The notes: generated by a model from the sequence alone, not told the origin. A DNA stretch of 64,000 bases from JAAOII01 sp965207705 (GCA_965207705.1 OZ242292.1:992001-1056000), one strand, 5' to 3'. Shown: positions 26,674-36,976, numbered from the stretch's first letter. Numbers and translations are program-made.

Positions 26674-29418
26674 TTAGTTGGCTCGCTCTTCTATCCACTT
26701 AGCGGCAGAATTCAATACCTGCGCCAGCTCGGGCAAATCAACGCCGCCTCCTTGCGCCCTAACCGCATTGCCGCCGCCACTTCCCTCCAATTGAGAAATT
26801 ATGTGGCGCATGAGTTCATTAGCAGGACACTTATCTGCAACATCCTTACTGGATGTAATTAGTAAACCAACTTTACCTTGCTTGCTTTCCTCATTAGAAG
26901 AACTTTGGCGATTAGCCAGCACAAGCACTCCTCGTTTAATCTTAGCGAGTATTCTATCTGCTAGCTGGTTCAACACGCTGGGGTGAACTTCATCAACTGT
27001 GAGCAATAACAAAGGAACTCCGCCTGGCTTAGGAATATCTGCAAGTTCATCATTTACTTTATCCAGAGCATCCTCCAACTGCTTAGCGGCTGTCAGACGT
27101 TGGACTTCTTTCTCACTCTTATCTAAGCGTTCTACTAAGTCAAGTATTTTGCCAGGTAATTGACTCTCGTCCTTAACACTAACAATACTCTTTATTTTGC
27201 TAAGCGCTTTGCGCTCATTACGTTGCGACTGGCGCGCTGATTCAGTTGCCAACGCCTCAATACGCCGAATCCCAGTGGCTATTGAACTTTCATTGCGAAT
27301 AATAAATTCCTCTATATCACGGCAATTCTCCACATGGGTGCCGCCACACAATTCTTTAGAAGCACCAGGTATGTCCACCACCCGAACAATATCTCCATAT
27401 TTTTCACCAAACAATGCCATAGCGCCTTCCTGCTTTGCTTGCTGCAATGACTGCTCGGAGATAACGACATTCTTGGCGGCGCGGATATTAGTGTTAACTA
27501 AATCCTCTACTTGAGTTAGTTCTTCATCGCTCATTGCATGGTTATGGGCAAAATCCAAACGTAGATAATTGTTTGTCACGCGCGACCCGCGTTGTTGAGC
27601 ATCCTTACCTAATACTTCATGCAATGCGGCATGCAGCAGATGAGCTGCCGTATGGTGACATTTAATTTGTGCCCGCCTTGATGCATCAATTTGCGCCGTC
27701 ACTTTAGTTCCCCCCTTGGTTGCTCCCTCAGCTGCTCCCTTAGCTCCCCCCGGGGCTGCGGCATCTTTGTCTCCCCCTGTTTGAAATATTCCCTCTTCCA
27801 TGTGTCCAAAATGCAGAAATACTCCATCCTGCTTCTGGGTATCCTCCACCACAAAAATTCCGCCTTCATTAACAATCCTACCTTTATCTCCTATCTGTCC
27901 GCCGCTCTCCGCATAGAAAGGGGACTTGTCCAAAATCACCAGCCCTTCTTCGCCCTGTTGCAACTTGGCGACCGGCTTACCTGCCTCGTTCAGCAAACAC
28001 ATTATTCGCGCTTCAGTAGCATCGTTATCATAGCCCGTAAAGTTGGTTGGCGCAATATTCTTTGAGTCCTTTGGCAATGAATAATCTTGCTTATGAAACA
28101 TACTATAGGCGCGCGACCTTTTTCTCTGTTCTTCCATGCATTGATTGAAGCCGTCCCAATCAACTTTGAATCCCTGTTCTCTACCAATATCCTCGGTTAA
28201 ATCTGGTGGGAAGCCATAAGTATCATAAAGCTTAAATGTAGTTGCTCCATCTAACATACCTCCCGAACCACTGCCGCCTATCTTGGCAGTTTGTTTACGT
28301 AATAATGCCAGCCCTTTCTCCAGGGTTTGATTAAATTTATCTTCCTCATCGCGTAGGACCGCTACAACCTCATGCTGTTTTTCGCCGATGAGAGGATGCG
28401 CTTCAGACATTTCAGTAACCAAAGGAGCTACCAGTTTGTAAAAGAAAGGACTCTCAATATTAAGCTTATTGCCGTGGCGCAGAGCACGTCTAATTATGCG
28501 CCGCAACACATAGCCGCGCCCTTCGTTAGCAGGGTTCACTCCATCCGCAATTAAAAAGGCGCTGGATCTAATATGGTCGGCAATAATTCGTTGCGATGCT
28601 ATATCAGGTTTGCTGCGACATAGCTCGCTAGTTAGATTTAATAAGGGGGCAAAAAGGTCAGTATCATAATTATTATGAACACCTTGCAGCACTGCTGCCA
28701 TTCTTTCCAGCCCCATGCCAGTATCCACTGAGGGGTGCGGCAATGGATTCATATTGCCATCAATGTCACGATTAAATTGCATGAACACCAGATTCCATAT
28801 TTCTATATACCTGTCGCCCTCGTTAGGTCCGCCTGGCAGATCGCCTTCAACAGAAGGTCCGTGGTCATAGAATATTTCAGAGCAAGGACCGCAAGGTCCT
28901 GTGTCACCCATCTGCCAGAAATTGTCTTCGTCTAATGCAATAATCCGTTTTTCGGGGATACCTATATCTTTATGCCATATCTTGGCAGCTTCGTCATCTG
29001 TGTGATGAACTGTTATCCATATTTTATCGGGAGCGAGTCCAATTTTTTCGGTTACAAATTCCCACGCAAAGGATATCGCCTCCTGTTTGAAATAATCCCC
29101 AAAACTAAAGTTGCCCATCATTTCAAAAAATGTATGATGGCGCGCCGTGTAGCCGACATTCTCTAAATCATTATGCTTGCCGCCAGCGCGCACGCACCTT
29201 TGCGCGGTTACCGCGCGTTTGTAAGGACGTTGTTCTTTGCCAAGGAAGACATCCTTAAATGGCACCATGCCGGAATTGGTGAAAAGTAAAGTTGGATCCC
29301 CTGCTGGCACCAAGGAGGCACTGGGGACGTGTGTATGGTCTTTCTGGGTAAAATAATCTATAAATAGACGTCTGATATCCGCAGCGCTTTTATAAATTTC
29401 GCTAGTGCTTTTATTCAT
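26674..29418 (-). CDS. alaS: Alanyl-tRNA synthetase
   Basis: This enzyme charges tRNA-Ala. The 914 residues include the class II catalytic domain from the N-terminus (RRLFIDYFTQKDHTHVPSAS, GNFSFGDYFK), the editing domain with HHTAAHLLHAALH and CGGTHV zinc ligands, and the C-Ala region with coiled coil and a GGGNAVRAQGGG end. A Gly/Ala/Lys-rich low-complexity insert (GGAKGAAEGATKGGTK) lies at about residues 546-572, coded by G-rich DNA. It sits just before the editing domain, where the family usually has a shorter linker. The gene heads a minus-strand group with the rhodanese and TVP38 genes. Confidence 0.96.
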   Translation of the reverse strand: MNKSTSEIYKSAADIRRLFIDYFTQKDHTHVPSASLVPAGDPTLLFTNSGMVPFKDVFLGKEQRPYKRAVTAQRCVRAGGKHNDLENVGYTARHHTFFEMMGNFSFGDYFKQEAISFAWEFVTEKIGLAPDKIWITVHHTDDEAAKIWHKDIGIPEKRIIALDEDNFWQMGDTGPCGPCSEIFYDHGPSVEGDLPGGPNEGDRYIEIWNLVFMQFNRDIDGNMNPLPHPSVDTGMGLERMAAVLQGVHNNYDTDLFAPLLNLTSELCRSKPDIASQRIIADHIRSSAFLIADGVNPANEGRGYVLRRIIRRALRHGNKLNIESPFFYKLVAPLVTEMSEAHPLIGEKQHEVVAVLRDEEDKFNQTLEKGLALLRKQTAKIGGSGSGGMLDGATTFKLYDTYGFPPDLTEDIGREQGFKVDWDGFNQCMEEQRKRSRAYSMFHKQDYSLPKDSKNIAPTNFTGYDNDATEARIMCLLNEAGKPVAKLQQGEEGLVILDKSPFYAESGGQIGDKGRIVNEGGIFVVEDTQKQDGVFLHFGHMEEGIFQTGGDKDAAAPGGAKGAAEGATKGGTKVTAQIDASRRAQIKCHHTAAHLLHAALHEVLGKDAQQRGSRVTNNYLRLDFAHNHAMSDEELTQVEDLVNTNIRAAKNVVISEQSLQQAKQEGAMALFGEKYGDIVRVVDIPGASKELCGGTHVENCRDIEEFIIRNESSIATGIRRIEALATESARQSQRNERKALSKIKSIVSVKDESQLPGKILDLVERLDKSEKEVQRLTAAKQLEDALDKVNDELADIPKPGGVPLLLLTVDEVHPSVLNQLADRILAKIKRGVLVLANRQSSSNEESKQGKVGLLITSSKDVADKCPANELMRHIISQLEGSGGGNAVRAQGGGVDLPELAQVLNSAAKWIEERAN

Positions 29419-29579
29419 TTAGCTACGCCTTTATTAATTTCGCTACGCCCGCCCTTAGTATTATGTTTTGTGTGTTTGCCCATGTTATTAACTACAAAAC
29501 TCAGTTAGAACAACCCAGTAGTAACTTGTCGCTACACAAGCAAATTGTTTACCCACCAAGCTTGTATAGGTCCTAGCTA

Positions 29580-30899
29580 TTAGGTTCCCTTTTTCATTGC
29601 GGAGACGCTGCCCACCGATGAAAGCTGTTGCAACAAGCCATAAGCAGCCCATAGTTGCGGGTCATTTTGAAACAATGCCTTAGCGCCCTTACTGACGCTG
29701 GCTTTGTCAAGCTCTGCATCAGGGACCTTAATAAATTCAACTTCGGGTTCTTCTTCACCTTCTTTTTCGGTGATAATTGGCTTGGGTCTCTCCACAACAA
29801 TATCTGGCTCTATGCCCTTTTCATGGATAAACCTGCCATTAGGAGTAAGATAACGAGCAGTTGTTAATTTGATTGAAGCGCTTGGTCCTAAATCAATAAC
29901 ACTTTGCACTGTTCCTTTGCCAAAACTTTTGGTGCCCACTATAATAGCCCGCTCATGATCCTGCAAAGCGCCTGCAACTATCTCAGAAGCGGATGCCGAG
30001 CCGCCATTTATCAATACTAAAAGCGAGGCGCCTTCTGTTATGTCGTTGCCATTGGCATTGGCGACAAACTCAGAATTTTTAACTCTCCCTTCTGTAGAAA
30101 CTATACGGCCCTCAGTGATGAACATATCTGATACACCAATAGCAGCAGTCAACAAGCCACCAGGATTATTACGCAAATCTAAAATAACTCCATTCAATCC
30201 TTTCTTTTTGCTTTCTGATTTAATCAAACGGACAAAATCTGATGCAGTGTTATCCTGAAAACCACTTATGCGGGCATAAACATAACCATCTTTAATTGGC
30301 TTCAAGGTTACACTCTTTAGTTTGATTATCTCGCGTTTTAGCTTAAAAGTGAGAAGCTTTGACTCGCCTTCACGCTGTATCTCTAAAACAACAGTGCTGC
30401 CTGGCTTGCCACGCATTACATTAACCGCCTGTTCAAGATCCAAGCCCGCAGTGGGCTGCTTATCAATTGTGATAATTCTATCCAGTGCCTGTATGCCAGC
30501 GCGGGATGCGGGGGTGTCGTCAATTGGCGATATAACTTTCACGGCATTCTTTTCATAAGCGACTTGAATCCCCAAACCGCCAAAGCGCCCCTGAGTTTTA
30601 ATTCTGAGCTCGTTCTTCTGCCGTTTATCCAAATATACCGAATAAGGGTCTAGGTCTCGCAACATACCGCGAATAGCGTCGCGGATAAGCTCTGTATCCT
30701 CGGTTTCATCAACATAGTTCTGCTGGATTATTTCCAGCGCCCGCGCAAATTCTTTGATTTCTTCCAAAGGAAGCTCGGATTTACGAGCAGCATTGGAGGG
30801 CAATAGAATTACAAAGCTAAGGGCAAATGCCAATATAAGGCTGCGTGAATATCTAAATAAATTAGATGTTTTTAAAAAAGGTTTTTTTTCAGTGTGCAT
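29580..30899 (-). CDS. Carboxy-terminal processing peptidase, S41 family
   Basis: This periplasmic serine protease of the CtpA type has 439 residues. An N-terminal hydrophobic segment acts as signal or anchor (LILAFALSFVILLPS). A PDZ domain (about residues 90-175, with GGLGIQVAYE) is followed by the catalytic core, with the serine in GSASASEIVAG and the lysine in SFGKGTVQ. Such enzymes trim periplasmic proteins including murein hydrolases, which would fit the nearby cell-wall genes. An acidic linker (EKEGEEEPEVEF) lies near the C-terminus. Confidence 0.9.
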   Translation of the reverse strand: MHTEKKPFLKTSNLFRYSRSLILAFALSFVILLPSNAARKSELPLEEIKEFARALEIIQQNYVDETEDTELIRDAIRGMLRDLDPYSVYLDKRQKNELRIKTQGRFGGLGIQVAYEKNAVKVISPIDDTPASRAGIQALDRIITIDKQPTAGLDLEQAVNVMRGKPGSTVVLEIQREGESKLLTFKLKREIIKLKSVTLKPIKDGYVYARISGFQDNTASDFVRLIKSESKKKGLNGVILDLRNNPGGLLTAAIGVSDMFITEGRIVSTEGRVKNSEFVANANGNDITEGASLLVLINGGSASASEIVAGALQDHERAIIVGTKSFGKGTVQSVIDLGPSASIKLTTARYLTPNGRFIHEKGIEPDIVVERPKPIITEKEGEEEPEVEFIKVPDAELDKASVSKGAKALFQNDPQLWAAYGLLQQLSSVGSVSAMKKGT

Positions 30900-31005
30900 A
30901 ATAATTTGCTGGTCTACATGTTTACTTAGTTAGGTTAAACATTATAAACTATTAATTGAGTATTTAAGCACATATCACGAAAATACAACTCCAATATGCA
31001 TGTTT

Positions 31006-31839
31006 CTATAGATGCTTCTTGAGAAACTCCAAAGTTCTATCATAGGCCTGAGATGTTGCGGCTGCATCATACACCGCGCTATTAGAGTTGGTGAAACCAT
31101 GCCCTGTGTTAGGATAAATAAATATCTCGTGGTCTCCAGATTGCGTCTTCAAGCTTGCTTGAAACTGGCGCACATCATCCACCTTAATTCCACGGTCTTT
31201 CTCTGCGAAATGCCCTAATATTTTGGCGCGCATCTGCGATAAATCATCTGCTGGATTAAATCTACCATAATAAATAACCGAAGCGCGAGTCCCTAAATCA
31301 TTTTTTGCCACTTGATACGACCAGCCGCCGCCAAAACACCACCCTACAGATGCCAAGCGATTTTTATCAACATTTTTATGTTTTTTGAGATATGCCAAAG
31401 CAGCGCGTAAATTGGCAAAGGCATCTTCTTGATTTTTGCCGACGCTACCAGCAAGGCGGCGGGCATCCTCAGGCTTTGTAGTGCTTTCGCCATTATATAA
31501 GTCAACCGCTAAAGCAATATAACCATCTTTGGCATATTTCCTGGCTTTATCACGAATTTCATCGTTCAACCCCCACCACTCATGAATAAGAATAATTGCT
31601 GGTTTTTTACCGCGTCCTTCGGGCACTGCCAAATAGCCCTTAACTCCTTTATTGTCTTGGCTGTAATAGGTGACTTCAGTTCCTTTGGTCTTTGCCCCCG
31701 CAATAGATACACTAGGGACAGCAATAGCAACTGCTAAAAATAATAAATGAATAATATGGAGTTGTTTGAATGGTTTGGTGAATGCGTTTTCCAATGTGTT
31801 TCCCGTTGCGTTCGTATTAAAGTTATAAATAAAGTTCAT
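31006..31839 (-). CDS. Dienelactone hydrolase family protein, secreted
   Basis: This 277-residue alpha/beta hydrolase has an N-terminal signal sequence ending near AVPSVSIAGA. The nucleophile is cysteine in SVGWCFGG, the acid lies in the GHFAEKDRGI region, and the histidine in NTGHGFTN. This is the Cys-Asp-His triad of dienelactone hydrolases. The natural substrate cannot be deduced; such periplasmic members are usually of unknown role. It lies alone between ctpA and a dispersed repeat. Confidence 0.85.
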   Translation of the reverse strand: MNFIYNFNTNATGNTLENAFTKPFKQLHIIHLLFLAVAIAVPSVSIAGAKTKGTEVTYYSQDNKGVKGYLAVPEGRGKKPAIILIHEWWGLNDEIRDKARKYAKDGYIALAVDLYNGESTTKPEDARRLAGSVGKNQEDAFANLRAALAYLKKHKNVDKNRLASVGWCFGGGWSYQVAKNDLGTRASVIYYGRFNPADDLSQMRAKILGHFAEKDRGIKVDDVRQFQASLKTQSGDHEIFIYPNTGHGFTNSNSAVYDAAATSQAYDRTLEFLKKHL

Positions 31840-31883
31840 GTCTGTGTTATATCAGTTAATAATAATAAACATTTTACCATAAA

Positions 31884-32056
31884 ATGCGTCGCAAGCATAC
31901 CGATAGTGCATCGCAAGGGTTAGGCATCTTGCGGGCGGTTCCTATATTTATCCCCCCTGGCTCCGCCCCTACAGACCTTCATCGCGAGAATTTATGCACC
32001 GTATTGTCTATGCGTCGAGAATTTATACACCATAATTATGTGCGATCTTGCAGGGG
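31884..32056. repeat. Dispersed palindromic element, copy with altered core
   Basis: This copy shares GTTAGGCATCTTGCGGGCGG, CTCCGCCCCTACAGACC and CGAGAATTTATGCACC with the elements at 44.6 and 57.4 kb. The centre of the core hairpin is replaced by about 20 unrelated bases (31940-31960), so the arms GGGCGG and CCGCCC are further apart. It fills the gap between the dienelactone hydrolase and marC genes. Confidence 0.85.
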
Positions 32057-32058
32057 GA

Positions 32059-32688
32059 TTAGTTCAGCAAGCCGCTGCCTGCTATGCCGTCAAATATGAA
32101 TTGAATTGATAGCCCGGCTAGAATAACTCCAAAGATTCTGGTTATTACGTTCATACCAGTTACTCCAAGCATTTTTTGCAATGTCCCCGCCACAATTAAC
32201 GAGAATAAAGCAATTAACATAACCGCCAATAACGCGCCAATAATTATAAGTTGTTCATATATGTTACCTGCTGCATTGCCCATAAGTAAAATCAAGGCGC
32301 TCATTGAACCCGCCCCAGCAATAAGCGGAGTTGCCAGAGGGAAAACCGAAATATCTTCCTTATGTTTCGCTTCCTTTTTTTCGTCATCAGTGGCGCTAAC
32401 GCCGCCCGACTCTCGCACAAAAACCATGTCTATGCTTATCAATAGCAATAATATACCGCCCGCCACCTGCAAAGCAGCCAGAGATATTCCAGTATAGGCA
32501 AGCATCAAATCTCCGAGAAGCGCAAATACCAGTAGAATTATTGTCGCTATGAAAGTGCCTTTAATTGCCAGATGCCGTTTTTCTGCGGCATTATGGTTTT
32601 TAGTAAGCACCGCAAAGATAGGCGCAATATCAATCGGACCAACCGTGACAAACAAAGTCGTAAAGGCAATTATTGCTAACTCAAGCAT
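32059..32688 (-). CDS. MarC family integral membrane protein
   Basis: This 209-residue membrane protein has about six helices. The start (FTTLFVTVGPIDIAPIF) and the ATPLIAGAGSMSALILLMG segment are typical of the MarC/YchE family. Transport of small molecules such as amino acids has been proposed for the family, but the function is not settled. A charged loop with EKKEAKHKED lies in the middle. It is followed upstream on the same strand by a DUF998 gene five bases away, so the two are probably cotranscribed. Confidence 0.85.
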   Translation of the reverse strand: MLELAIIAFTTLFVTVGPIDIAPIFAVLTKNHNAAEKRHLAIKGTFIATIILLVFALLGDLMLAYTGISLAALQVAGGILLLLISIDMVFVRESGGVSATDDEKKEAKHKEDISVFPLATPLIAGAGSMSALILLMGNAAGNIYEQLIIIGALLAVMLIALFSLIVAGTLQKMLGVTGMNVITRIFGVILAGLSIQFIFDGIAGSGLLN

Positions 32689-32693
32689 GGACT

Positions 32694-33422
32694 TTATTGT
32701 ATGTTATTAACAGCTGATGCAGGAGCTTTTTCTCCAGCTGAACGTAGAAAATAAAACCCTGATAACGTCCACCATACAAGATAATCCAAAGATAAAGCGC
32801 GTTGAGTTATCCCTTTATATGGCATTAGTTCATCAATAAGAAATAACGGCGACGTAAGCTTAAACATAATATAGAGGGGGACTGACAATAAACCTAAAAT
32901 TAAACAACATAGGTAGTAAGAGTTTTTATATTTCTCGTTAAACCATAGAGAACCAAGTAACAATTGCGATATGATAATAAACAAAAATGATAGCATCGCG
33001 CTCCAATTATGAATATTGGCAGAAAGTGAAACATTACGAACTGGACAACCAGGATCGCATGGAAAAAACGATAAAATGACAAGAGCAACTCCAGCAAATA
33101 AAAATAGATAACCGACTATCTTAGTCCGTGATATAAAAGGATGAAAAGTGCTCTTTGTCATGGCAGTTGTCCTAAACATATTACCGCCAAAAAAAGCGAG
33201 GGAAAAAACAATTATCCCTATACTGAAAGGCAAGAAACCCGCATAAGAAACCCATACTCTGTGGGGAGCGTTGGTTGCTGCAAGTTCGCTGATGTGTTGG
33301 CTAACATACGAATAGCTGGGATAAATCCCGCCGAATACAATATCAATCATTATGATATATATAGTGGCAGCAAGCGGCAATAAGCCGTAGAGTAATCTGT
33401 GGTTAGTCGCATAAAGCATCAT
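32694..33422 (-). CDS. DUF998 family membrane protein
   Basis: This 242-residue protein has about six hydrophobic helices. The N-terminal segment YPSYSYVSQHISELAA and the later FFPCDPGCPVRN match the DUF998 family, whose function is unknown. It lies five bases ahead of marC and ten bases behind anmK on the same strand, so it belongs to a short minus-strand operon. A second ATG follows directly after the first. Confidence 0.78.
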   Translation of the reverse strand: MMLYATNHRLLYGLLPLAATIYIIMIDIVFGGIYPSYSYVSQHISELAATNAPHRVWVSYAGFLPFSIGIIVFSLAFFGGNMFRTTAMTKSTFHPFISRTKIVGYLFLFAGVALVILSFFPCDPGCPVRNVSLSANIHNWSAMLSFLFIIISQLLLGSLWFNEKYKNSYYLCCLILGLLSVPLYIMFKLTSPLFLIDELMPYKGITQRALSLDYLVWWTLSGFYFLRSAGEKAPASAVNNIQ

Positions 33423-33431
33423 TGCTGCAAT

Positions 33432-34547
33432 TTAGGGATGGTATATTCCACCTAATACTCGCTCGCCCACAGCTCCAGTAATACTCGGCACATTGCCAGC
33501 AAGATTGCTCATTCTCATCCGCGCCAGCCAAGCAAAAGAAATTGCCTCAAGCTGCTTGGACTTAACCCCTAAATCCTCTATTGGACGAACGGGGAATTTA
33601 ACTAAATATTTAATTCTTTCCATCAAATAATCATTATTAACTCCGCCGCCTGCCACATATAGGGTTACTTCATCCTCTTCTGGAGAATGCAATCCTTGGT
33701 GAATTGCTAAGGAAATTGATAAAGCACTCAGATCTACCAGTGTTGCCTGAACATCACGAGGAACATAATCTTTGTTTAAGCGATTGAGATAACCCTCTAT
33801 CCACTTAAGATTAAAATAATCCCTGCCAGTTGTTTTGGGCGGGGCTTTGGAAAAATAACTATCTTCCAAAAACAAAATCAGCAAATCATCAATGGCGCTG
33901 CCAGACGCTGCCCATTCTCCTTTATCATCATAGTCCTGCTGCAAATGCTTTCTTGCCCACTCGTCAAGCAAGCAATTAGCGGGACCAGTATCAAAACCTC
34001 TAGCCAACTTATTATCTTGCAACAAGGTTATATTGGCGATACCGCCGAGATTAACAATGCAGCGTCCTTCTTTATCATTCCTAAATAAATGTTGATGAAA
34101 AGTTGTAGCCAAAGGAGCTCCCTGTCCGCCAGCAGCAATATCCCTTCTACGCAGGTCTGCTACCACAGGGATGCGAGTCATCTCGGCAAGAATATTTGGG
34201 TCGCCACACTGCATGGTATAGCGGGCAGTCGGGTCATGGGCGATGGTTTGACCGGCAAAGCCAATTGCCTGTATGTCGGAGGAGTTATTGCCGCTCTCTC
34301 TCAAAAGCTCATTAACTGCCTGCGCCCCTAAAACCGCAACCTCTTGTTCCAGATGTCCAAGCTCCATCAACGAAAAGCTTTCTTCTTTATTGTCCTGATT
34401 AAATCTGGCGAGCCGCTCTTTTAATTTTGCAGGGTAGGGAATGGAACTAGCGGCTATAACCTTGGGTTGGGATGGAGCAAAATCCACCAAAACACCATCC
34501 ATAGAATCCAAGCTGGTACCAGACATTAGGCCTATAAATAATTTCAT
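33432..34547 (-). CDS. anmK: Anhydro-N-acetylmuramic acid kinase
   Basis: AnmK phosphorylates 1,6-anhydroMurNAc, with ring opening, to MurNAc-6-phosphate during recycling of the cell wall. The N-terminal nucleotide-binding motif GLMSGTSLDSMDGVL, the GGIANITLL segment and the GFDTGPANCLLDEW segment are intact. I chose the ATG at 34547 (371 residues) because homology begins there; a longer TTG start at 34583 exists. With AmpG in the same window this points to an active murein recycling route. Confidence 0.93.
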   Translation of the reverse strand: MKLFIGLMSGTSLDSMDGVLVDFAPSQPKVIAASSIPYPAKLKERLARFNQDNKEESFSLMELGHLEQEVAVLGAQAVNELLRESGNNSSDIQAIGFAGQTIAHDPTARYTMQCGDPNILAEMTRIPVVADLRRRDIAAGGQGAPLATTFHQHLFRNDKEGRCIVNLGGIANITLLQDNKLARGFDTGPANCLLDEWARKHLQQDYDDKGEWAASGSAIDDLLILFLEDSYFSKAPPKTTGRDYFNLKWIEGYLNRLNKDYVPRDVQATLVDLSALSISLAIHQGLHSPEEDEVTLYVAGGGVNNDYLMERIKYLVKFPVRPIEDLGVKSKQLEAISFAWLARMRMSNLAGNVPSITGAVGERVLGGIYHP

Positions 34548-34649
34548 ATATAGATTATATACCTCAGGGGATTTAAAACACAACCTACCCTCTATTAATG
34601 AGGGCTTATATAACTTTTATAACTTTATTGAAGTTGAACTCCGCTTTCA

Positions 34650-35954
34650 CTATTGACTAACCAATAGTGCTTCTTTTTGAGTGCGGTGTTTCTTCAAAAT
34701 AGTTTCCGCATGGCTTAGAAACCTTGGCAATTCACTTTTCTTCAGCTTAGTGCTACGAGTAAACTTGACTCTTAACGGGTCGCGATGCTTGCCGTTTATG
34801 CGAAATTCGTAATGCAAATGCGGACCAGTGGAAATACCCGTTGTGCCAACATAACCTATAATATCACCTTGCTTAACTAATTTATTTCTTTTCATGCCGC
34901 GGACGAAGCCCCTCATGTGTCCATATAGTGTGGAATAACCATCGCCATGATTAATTATGATTGTTCTGCCATAGCCACTCTTAGTGCCAACAAAAGTTAC
35001 GCGCCCATTGCCTGTAGTGATAATCGGGGTGCCACTACGAGCAGCAAAATCCACTCCATTATGTGGCCGAACGATATTTAGCACTGGGTGCCTGCGGCGT
35101 GGATTAAACCTGGAACTAACGCGGGCAAAATTAATCGGCATACGGAGGAACCTGGACTGCATCGCCTCTCCTTTAGGGGTGAAATAACCAGTCGCCCCTA
35201 ATCTATTGGTATAGCGGATTGCGGTTATGGTTTCACCGCGATTAACGAACTCTGCCAGGGCAATAGTGTCTTGCTTAACTGAACGATTTTCTACAATTAA
35301 CTCTTCAAGCACCAATGAAAACTCATCGTTTACACGAACATCATTGGCAAAATCTATATCATAAGCAAATATTTCGGCAAAGTTCAATACCATCCTATCG
35401 GTCATACCCTTGCGTAGCCCATCCGCATATAACGAGCTGGTTATAGAACCACTTACATGCTTATATTCTTTATAGTATTCGGCTTCATACTTACCCACAG
35501 CATACTTGCCATTGTTATTAAGATAGTATCTGGTACCTTTTGTGGCGCTATTCATAAGCACTAATTCCTTGAGTGCTTCGTCTTCATTAAGGGTTATGAT
35601 AATTCTAGTGCCAATTGCTAAGCGATTAAACTGCCGGCGCTGGTTGGAACTTAGCGAGGACAACAAGGATGCAAGGTCGCCTTTATCCAATTGCAAGCGC
35701 TCAAATAAAAGCGCCAGATTTTCCTTGCGTTGTAATCGCACTTGAAATCTATTTGGCAATATGCTTTTACGACTCTCTACTTCAAAATCAACCAGAGCGG
35801 CTACGGATGGCGGGGCAGATACAGATATGCTAATTCTCTTAGATGGCTGCGCCATAAGAAAAGAAGTAAACAATGCAGTGCATGATAAAGCAATACATAC
35901 CACAAGGATTTTATCCCCGTGAAATCCCTTCTTTGATTTGGATTTTAATAACAT
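34650..35954 (-). CDS. M23 family murein endopeptidase
   Basis: This membrane-anchored or secreted protein of about 434 residues has an N-terminal hydrophobic segment (ILVVCIALSCTALFTSFLM). An OapA/LysM-like central part precedes a C-terminal LytM domain. The zinc-binding residues are visible in HNGVDF and in GPHLHYEF. The layout matches MepM-like D,D-endopeptidases that cut crosslinks to allow wall growth. A TTG start at 35981 is possible but has no ribosome site. It lies just upstream of anmK on the same strand, which groups two wall-remodelling genes. Confidence 0.87.
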   Translation of the reverse strand: MLLKSKSKKGFHGDKILVVCIALSCTALFTSFLMAQPSKRISISVSAPPSVAALVDFEVESRKSILPNRFQVRLQRKENLALLFERLQLDKGDLASLLSSLSSNQRRQFNRLAIGTRIIITLNEDEALKELVLMNSATKGTRYYLNNNGKYAVGKYEAEYYKEYKHVSGSITSSLYADGLRKGMTDRMVLNFAEIFAYDIDFANDVRVNDEFSLVLEELIVENRSVKQDTIALAEFVNRGETITAIRYTNRLGATGYFTPKGEAMQSRFLRMPINFARVSSRFNPRRRHPVLNIVRPHNGVDFAARSGTPIITTGNGRVTFVGTKSGYGRTIIINHGDGYSTLYGHMRGFVRGMKRNKLVKQGDIIGYVGTTGISTGPHLHYEFRINGKHRDPLRVKFTRSTKLKKSELPRFLSHAETILKKHRTQKEALLVSQ

Positions 35955-36103
35955 AATCTTTCTTGTCTGTGCTGTAAACAAATATCGATAAATTATAGCA
36001 TTAATTCCACTAACATCATCAAAAAATCATTTTTTGACTAAATGCCGTCATTGCTCTATATTGTTGATATATCAATGATGCATCGTTAATGCATTATTGA
36101 GAA

Positions 36104-36871
36104 TTATGATTTTGGCTTGCTTTCTTGCTCACCTTTATTGTCATTTTCCAGTTTCGCTAGCTGCTTAATAACTTCTATGAGATTTGCCTCCGAACCAGCC
36201 ATCTGAACAGTAATCAGATATTTGCCATTAACCACAATGGAAGGCACAGAATTTATCCCGTAAAAAGATATTTCCCTTTCAGCCAACCTTAGCCGTGAGG
36301 TTACGCTAAAAGAAGAAAATACTTCGTTGAATTGATTAACATCCACTCCATACTCACCGAAAAACTTAGATATACTGCGTTGGGTAGTTAAAGCGCGTTT
36401 CTCCTTATGAATTGCATCAAAAAATGGGATATGGGTCTTACCCACCACCTTAAGACGCTCTGCTGTATAGTAGGTTTGCGCATGGATATTCCATAAACCG
36501 CCAAATGGCGCTGCAACTCTACGAAAAGAAACATAAGGTTGCTTGCTTGCCGCCCATTTCTCTAAATATGGCTCCATTCTATAGCAATGAGGGCAACCAT
36601 ACCAAAAAAACTCTACAACTTCCACCTTGCTGGGTGGAACCTTAGTTTTACCAAACTTCTTAAGAATCTGATAATTCTTACCAGCAATGGCAGTGCCTAT
36701 AGTTGGTTTTGCCAGATTCTCGCCTGCAGCATTGACATTAGCAGCCATGCCGCCTAATAACATTAGCCCCAATAATACCGAAATAAATATTCGCAGGTGT
36801 GGAGCAGAGACAACGGAAGCGCTGTTATGCGGCAAACCCCTGTTGTGTAAAATATATTTAAATATACGCAT
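36104..36871 (-). CDS. dsbA: Thiol:disulphide interchange protein DsbA
   Basis: This is a periplasmic oxidase that puts disulphide bonds into exported proteins. The 255 residues start with a signal sequence (ISVLLGLMLLGGMAANVNA). The thioredoxin-fold active site is CPHC within FFWYGCPHCYRMEPYLEKW, and the cis-proline loop is INSVPSIVVNGKY. The nearby island codes for cysteine-containing secreted proteins that could be clients. No dsbB is in the window. Confidence 0.92.
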   Translation of the reverse strand: MRIFKYILHNRGLPHNSASVVSAPHLRIFISVLLGLMLLGGMAANVNAAGENLAKPTIGTAIAGKNYQILKKFGKTKVPPSKVEVVEFFWYGCPHCYRMEPYLEKWAASKQPYVSFRRVAAPFGGLWNIHAQTYYTAERLKVVGKTHIPFFDAIHKEKRALTTQRSISKFFGEYGVDVNQFNEVFSSFSVTSRLRLAEREISFYGINSVPSIVVNGKYLITVQMAGSEANLIEVIKQLAKLENDNKGEQESKPKS

Positions 36872-36923
36872 AGTGTGGTTATTATACTATTAATTCTTTG
36901 GTTTTTATAATCGTTTTTTTATT

Positions 36924-36976
36924 CTGGCAGAGTACTGTAGGGCAGATCCATGCTCTGCCATTGGGCGGGCGGACGC
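36924..36976. repeat. Intergenic hairpins
   Basis: GGCAGAG at about 36926 can pair with CTCTGCC at about 36954, and an inner GGCAGA can compete for the same arm. A second small hairpin around GGCGGACGCC follows. This resembles other REP-like hairpins but shares little sequence with the main dispersed element. It lies in the 325-base gap between dsbA and the island of small genes. Confidence 0.4.

Noticed and set aside
26674..26698. Longer start of the rhodanese gene at 26698
   Set aside because: It is a GTG inside the end of alaS. The ATG at 26650 sits right before the conserved domain.
35999..36060. AT-only palindrome TCAAAAAATCATTTTTTGA between the M23 peptidase and dsbA
   Set aside because: It could act as a weak terminator, but it has no GC stem, and such palindromes are expected by chance in AT-rich DNA.
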